Made by a program: the position numbers and the translations under genes. The notes beneath the pieces are model-generated. The model was not told the origin of the DNA and did not search any database. It saw only the letters and a list, made by a program, of their open reading frames with translations. A stretch of DNA of 64,000 nucleotides from Lineus longissimus (Eukaryota; Nemertea; Pilidiophora; Heteronemertea; Lineidae): positions 20,274,001 through 20,338,000 of the forward strand of contig NC_088316.1 in the NCBI RefSeq assembly GCF_910592395.1, in the 5' to 3' direction. Position 1 is the stretch's first letter, and every line of letters starts with the position of its first letter. Positions 58,866-64,000 of the stretch are shown here, in pieces.

Positions 58866-61800
58866 CAGACACCCGGTCTCTCATGCCTGTATTGGGTAAT
58901 GAATTGTAAAAGAAACATATTACCCGTAATTGTAAATAAGAATTCTGGAAAAGCATAAACGAAATGAACGTCACCGATCTTAATCAACTTGAATTGCTTT
59001 GACAATCATTACTTCTTTTACATTGATGATTGGTCCACTCGAAGCCCATTAGACAGATGCATCATACCCTCGAGATATTCCCCAAACAAAGCGAATAAAG
59101 TAGAGTGTTTAAAAGGAATGTCCTTGATAACTTTTTATGATGTTCCGATAAAAACATGCTTCAATGGCTCTTTCATTCTAATGTATTCATATTTTTAGAA
59201 AATAACAACTCATTGCCCTCTCTGTTGCAATGCAGGAATAGAAACAGAAGGTAAGAATATTGACAAGCTATTATCGGATGGGGAGCCATTTGGCTCAGTG
59301 GTGGAGATCCCGTTTTGCACCTACCAGAAGATTTTCAGGAAAATGGAAAACCCCGAAGGGTCTCTGATTTTCCCTAACAACCTCAACAGGGTGAAGATTT
59401 GTGTTGGCTGAAGCGCAAGAGTGTACCCAGCTAACTACAGGATAACTACTCCCCTCTCTGGTTACCAGCCACACTAGTTCAGACCAATATGCCACTGACA
59501 CACTGATCCCTACACGAGGCTAGTGACGTTTAAAGTATAGATTTCTGTTGAGCAGTGCTTTGTTTAGGATCAATATGGTTTTCCCGAGGTAGCGACATAT
59601 TCGATTTCAAAATCTTTACAAATCTTGTCTTCACGTTGTCATGGTTACTGCATTATATTTGGCAGGTTATCAGATGTGAGAGGACTGTCCACAAAACCAC
59701 CTGTTCAGTTCACTCAGGATTGTGTGCAGTATGTTCAAAACTTTTAGCAAAACGAGAAGAGTTTGCATCTGACATTTCCAAAGATGTCTGCCACATGTTT
59801 GTGCATGCGTACCGCAGTACTGTTGCATCAGGTGTTTTATAAACTATGTAGCCATCGTCTTCGGGAAGAATTGACAACCCATCTGCATCTCTAATACGTC
59901 TTGGAACACATGGTAAACACAGAGCCAACTAGAAGCGCGAATTATGCGCTTCCTTGCTGGCCAGATGACACTCGATATCCTTCAACAGCCAATTAGAATC
60001 AACAACGGCACCCCACTCAGCCTGGTGTGAAGCCAGGAGATCTGGCGTGTCTGAGAGCGTGAATTCGTTTAGCGGAGCACCACCAAATCTGCATTGCTGA
60101 CTAGTTTGAATGACCTGATTGTGACCTTTAGATTGCATGGCCGGGGGTTGTGTACTCTGATGGACAGTTCTCAATGAGCTTCATGATGAGGATCAAGGAA
60201 ATGTATTGACGGTCCTGATATCCAAACGTTAGGCAATGTTTAACAAGTGTTAGTGTTACCGGCTCTTTACCGAAGAAAGGCAGTTAGACCCTCAGAGGCA
60301 GTGGCAGCGGCTGAGCCGCCCGTTCACTCGTGATCAGACATTCAAACATTGCCGAAAAGCATCACCTACCAAGGACCACCTGCTTAAACCAGCACTCGCC
60401 TATCGCTCGACTTTCCTTGTCGTTTCTTAAATACCAAATTGGCCTATTTTTCCGTTTTAGACTCGAAAAGTGAAGTTAGGACCCAATCCTGTGGAGTAGG
60501 TCTACAGAGGATGTTCTGTTCCAAACGATTCAATGTTCAAATTTTGATAGAGATATACGTAAGGCACACATACCAAGCTAACTCGTGTAGAAGATGATTT
60601 ATTGGTCGAGGCATCCTTCCCTATTCGTTGAAGAAATGAAATCATTGCTATATTACATTGATAGAGGCACTAATTTGTTAACCTGTTTAAGTGGTTTGTA
60701 TGTATCCTATAATCGCCTGTTTGACAGACAGTTATTGAGTTATCAGCAAAGTGCAACGGTTACTATTCGCTTGCCACAATGGAACAATGCCGATATTGTC
60801 GATTTCAGCTAGTCAGAGTCTGGGTGATTTCGTAAGTGCTGAGTATTTTACTGCTGAATCTGTCATGGGGTATTCCCAGCTTGCTGACTTGCTGGCTGGG
60901 GAATGATAAGGAGAATGTTTATAGTGGAGTAAAATCAATGGGTTTCCCCAACTTGCAGAGTGCGTCGCCTTGTCTTTGTTACACGATTCCCGACTACAAG
61001 CAACCTGGCAACACCATTTATCACCCGAGAACATTGTTAACTTCATGCTTAGCCACCGATCAGCATGCAGCTGTCACCAATACTCGCGATACTGATTTAC
61101 CGCCTGCCCACTGAACAAAACAGACCGACTGACTAACACATTTTATCGCCTAAACTGATCAGGCCAAGGCACGACCAGCGAACCGGGCCGGCTTCTCAGC
61201 TCGATGGCTAATATACCGTGAAAAGGACTTGAATTGAATAGAATATTAGCTGGAGAAATGTTCAGCTTCACGTGATGATATCTCGCTTCGGACTCTGGCA
61301 TTGGTGAGATTAACTAGATTTAGTTAACCAATTTTCTTCTCCTTCGTGATGTGATCTATAGTAAGTTATTCATGAGGCTGAATAAAGCTGAAGACAAAAA
61401 CAGTCTTCTCACCATAAATCGGTGGCAGCAGAGTATACATCACTAAGAATTAATGGGACAGACCAATGATGAATAAACTGCACCATAATGGGAACCTAAT
61501 GACCTAAATATGATCTACAACCATTCCTCATAATACTATAACCAATGTCGGCAGGAATTAAACAAATTAGTTGACTATCATTGAGGTACGGTTGCGTCGA
61601 TTTTATGAGTGTTGGGATCCTGTCCTCTTCGATTCCATCAGAGAGTTCAAAGACATCAATCAATTAATCTCAACCAAAGCTTTTCCTCTATTTTTGTTCT
61701 TTATATACTCTGAAATATTGGTTATCAATATCTGAGGAACTCGCATTGATTATTGTTCCTCTACTGGAATGTTTGGTAGGACTGAACCAGATGGATGTGA

Positions 61801-62396
61801 TAGGAACTATTGTCAACCATCATTAAAGATGTTAATCAAACTCTCTCGATGGTGCGCTGTTGGGATTGTAGGTGCTTCGATGCTGACATTAGGTGCCAAT
61901 CTACGAGAGGTATGATATTAGGGGCAGGTAACGGCGAGAAATGGTGTGTACATATCACATCGGGTAACCCACAGCAGTACCTTCCGAGTGATGAGTTTTT
62001 TAAATCATGACGGACGGAACAAGACTGTTTGATATGAGCTATATCAATCCAGTTTTCAGCCGGGTTTCGATATCTATTGATAATGATTGAATCCGTCGTC
62101 CACATAATCAACTCTTGATATGTTGAGCAATCATATTGATTTCAGATCTCCTCACGGATGTTCGATTGAACCTCCTGGATATGATGAGATTAGTCTCCAT
62201 TACTTATTGAAATGTCAATCAAACCAGGACTTGATAATGTGAAATCATTGAGATGTCCTAAATGTAGAATAGGTTTCATAGTGGGTGATTTGGTATCGTG
62301 AGTACTCATCAGGAGCGAGTGCCTTGAAAAATTGACCTTGAAAAATTCACATCGGAAGGATGGAAAAACTAGGATAACGGTTAGCAGAAAAAAAGT

Positions 62397-62475
62397 CAAA
62401 ATTCTGAAAAATTTCCAAAGTCAAAAAAAGTTTTGGGACTGATGATGTTGGTTCATTTTGAGCAGAAAAAAATCA
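62397..62475 (+). repeat. Dispersed AT-rich repeat, copy 3 (partial)
   Basis: It matches 36467-36545 in the same orientation with few changes and is cut at both ends relative to copy 2. Confidence 0.8.
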
Positions 62476-63050
62476 CCTCCATCTCTGTTGTGTACTATTT
62501 GTTCTGATTGCACTGATGTGTTGATGACGGCTGTTGATTCCTGACTGTGATTGTATTATACATGATGCTGATCAAGCACTCTCCACCATATTTTTGAGCT
62601 TGAGACAGCCTCATTCAATCATCAACACTCGCTGGATGATTTATATACCGCGGAACCTGATTAGCCAATTCGTGATGGAATTCTAATGAGGTTGATATCA
62701 ATGATGAGATCCTTGGCGTCATAAGGAAAACAAATGAAACATTTCCCTTCTGGAATAGCAAACCTTCACGTTGATGGACAACGGAATCTTACTGTATTAC
62801 CGGGACTTCCATTTTCAGGAGGGCTATTAGGTGCTTTATAAAGCAGTTCGGCGAGCAGCTGCATGAAAGGAATAGACCTTGGAGTAGGATTCAGAGGAAC
62901 AACTGGGCAGCAAGTTAACTAGCATTGTATGAGTGGAGGAAGAGGCTGATAGCAACCCTGGGTGCTTGTATCAGCGGATCGTAGGGTGCACAACCAGATA
63001 GTTGCATTACTGCCTACGCCCTGCTGGCTCCATAGTTGGCAGAGGCTCTG

Positions 63051-63256
63051 CAATCTGCTCTTACTAAACATTGTTGATAAGAGACAAACTGGCCCTGGTA
63101 TAGGGTTTACAATCTGCTCTTACTAAACATTGTTGATAAGAGACAAACTGGCCCTGGTATAGGGTTTACAATCTGCTCTTACTAAACATTGTTGATAAGA
63201 GACAAACTGGTCCTGGTATAGGGTTTACAATCTGCTCTTACTAAACATTGTTGATG
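63051..63256. repeat. 59-bp minisatellite, about 3.5 copies
   Basis: Direct copies of a 59-bp unit (contains ttactaaacattgttgataa) start at about 63051, 63110 and 63169, with a final partial copy from 63228. Units differ by single bases (ggccctgg or ggtcctgg). Confidence 0.95.
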
Positions 63257-64000
63257 AGGCATTGGGAGGATAATCAAACGTCAGCTGCTACTTGGTCATG
63301 GATCACCCTCACTTTGATCTGGAAGTAACATCGCCATAACATGCTCTAAGGGTAATGGGGTCTGTAATCGAATTAACACTACTACTCACGTACTTATCTT
63401 AGTTGGCCTTTGTTGCCGTCATTATCTCAACTGCTGATCTCTGGAAAGGTTTCAATTCTAAACGCTCAAGAACCTTTTGTGAAGTATCTTGAAATGACGT
63501 TTCGTCACTTACACTGCAGTGGCACAACTTCGTTTCTGAGTTCCGTGCTATTGTTGACAAATAGGGTAGGATATTCATCATGATGAAGGTTTTCAGCTTT
63601 GACTTGAGACCAAAATGGCTCAGGTCTCTCCCCTATCCAACTCTTAATCGGCAGGTCATTACCTTGCTTATTGCGTATCATGCCAGAAGCTTCTCAAATC
63701 TAAACCAGCATTTCTTTCTCTCTTTCCATATTCTCCGGATGTCACCCTTTTATGTAACAGGTAAGTCTAAAAACTTTTATTCAGATAGGAAACTTTATTA
63801 TTGTACAGAAACAACTTAACACAGATCAATTAGGTTCGTGTAGCAACCTGTACATCTGATTACCGGTAATTCCTCTTGAACATCCTGTCAAACACCGTCC
63901 TAATGGTTGACTATTAAGAGCGGACGATATGGCCATTAGTAGGACAGCTTGTCGATAACTTACTTAGGGTATAACAGCGGCAAATCCTGAACATGCGCTG
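63257..64000. other. Window end, no gene seen
   Basis: A 79-codon plus-strand frame (63580-63819) has no family signature and no splice context. Nothing else could be supported. Confidence 0.4.

Larger units (their letters stand above)
57151..63050. other. Unique non-coding sequence, no gene seen
   Basis: Apart from tRNA-like sequences (58670-58865) and a dispersed repeat (62397-62475), nothing could be supported. A perfect tRNA A-box-like word (tggctcagtgg, 59290-59300) has no B box downstream. A 15-bp segment at 59237-59251 sits between acceptor-like and donor-like sites but cannot be placed in a gene. Confidence 0.45.

Noticed and set aside
59221-59260. 15-nt micro-exon between acceptor-like and donor-like sites
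   Set aside because: Signals look good but the phase fits no neighbouring exon I can support, and 15 bp gives no coding evidence.
59285-59510. SINE starting at the A-box word tggctcagtgg
   Set aside because: No B box was found at the expected distance and no second copy was seen in the window.
63580-63819. 79-codon plus-strand frame near the window end
   Set aside because: No recognisable family and no promoter or splice evidence; length is within chance expectation.

Overview
This window is nuclear DNA from an animal. It has intron-rich split genes with GT-AG splice sites, many minisatellites, fragments of LINEs, SINEs and DNA transposons, and frequent 'tacatgta' words. Gene content and texture suggest a marine invertebrate, probably a lophotrochozoan such as a mollusc, brachiopod or annelid. 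That placement is an inference.

The left half (1-32.7 kb) is gene-rich. Four conserved genes were assembled exon by exon from splice sites and reading phase. (i) The 3' end of THOC2 (+, 410-3856) is the charged C-terminal tail of the THO/TREX mRNA-export subunit; the rest of the gene lies to the left of the window. (ii) HARS (-, 16630-7082) is a complete cytosolic-type histidyl-tRNA synthetase in 12 coding exons, 506 aa. (iii) GSTCD (-, 21843-18317) has 8 coding exons, 597 aa, with a GST-C-like N-terminal half and a methyltransferase-like C-terminal half. (iv) EXD1 (+, 23196-29744) is a piRNA-pathway pseudo-exonuclease in 14 coding exons, 802 aa. THOC2 and HARS converge; GSTCD and EXD1 are head to head.

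Two copies of one transposon-like element lie in inverted orientation directly upstream of the HARS start (15 bp away) and the EXD1 start (75 bp away). The EXD1 copy has clear terminal inverted repeats. Downstream of EXD1, a 1.8-kb array of 72-bp units is followed by a near-identical, internally deleted copy of part of the GSTCD locus (3' flank joined to exon 3, intron 2 and part of exon 2). This is a recent segmental duplication that yields a GSTCD pseudogene fragment.

The right half (32.7-64 kb) is gene-poor. A TATA-driven first exon with a signal peptide (35839-36014) joins in phase to a candidate terminal exon 21 kb away (57009-57150). The remainder is unique non-coding sequence with minisatellites, tRNA-like/SINE fragments, one LINE 3'-end fragment and a dispersed AT-rich repeat. 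Most long reading frames in the minisatellites exist only because the repeat period is a multiple of three. I found no clear case of a wholly new gene system. The strongest leads are the shared element at two gene starts, the array-linked duplication, and the two-exon secreted protein.
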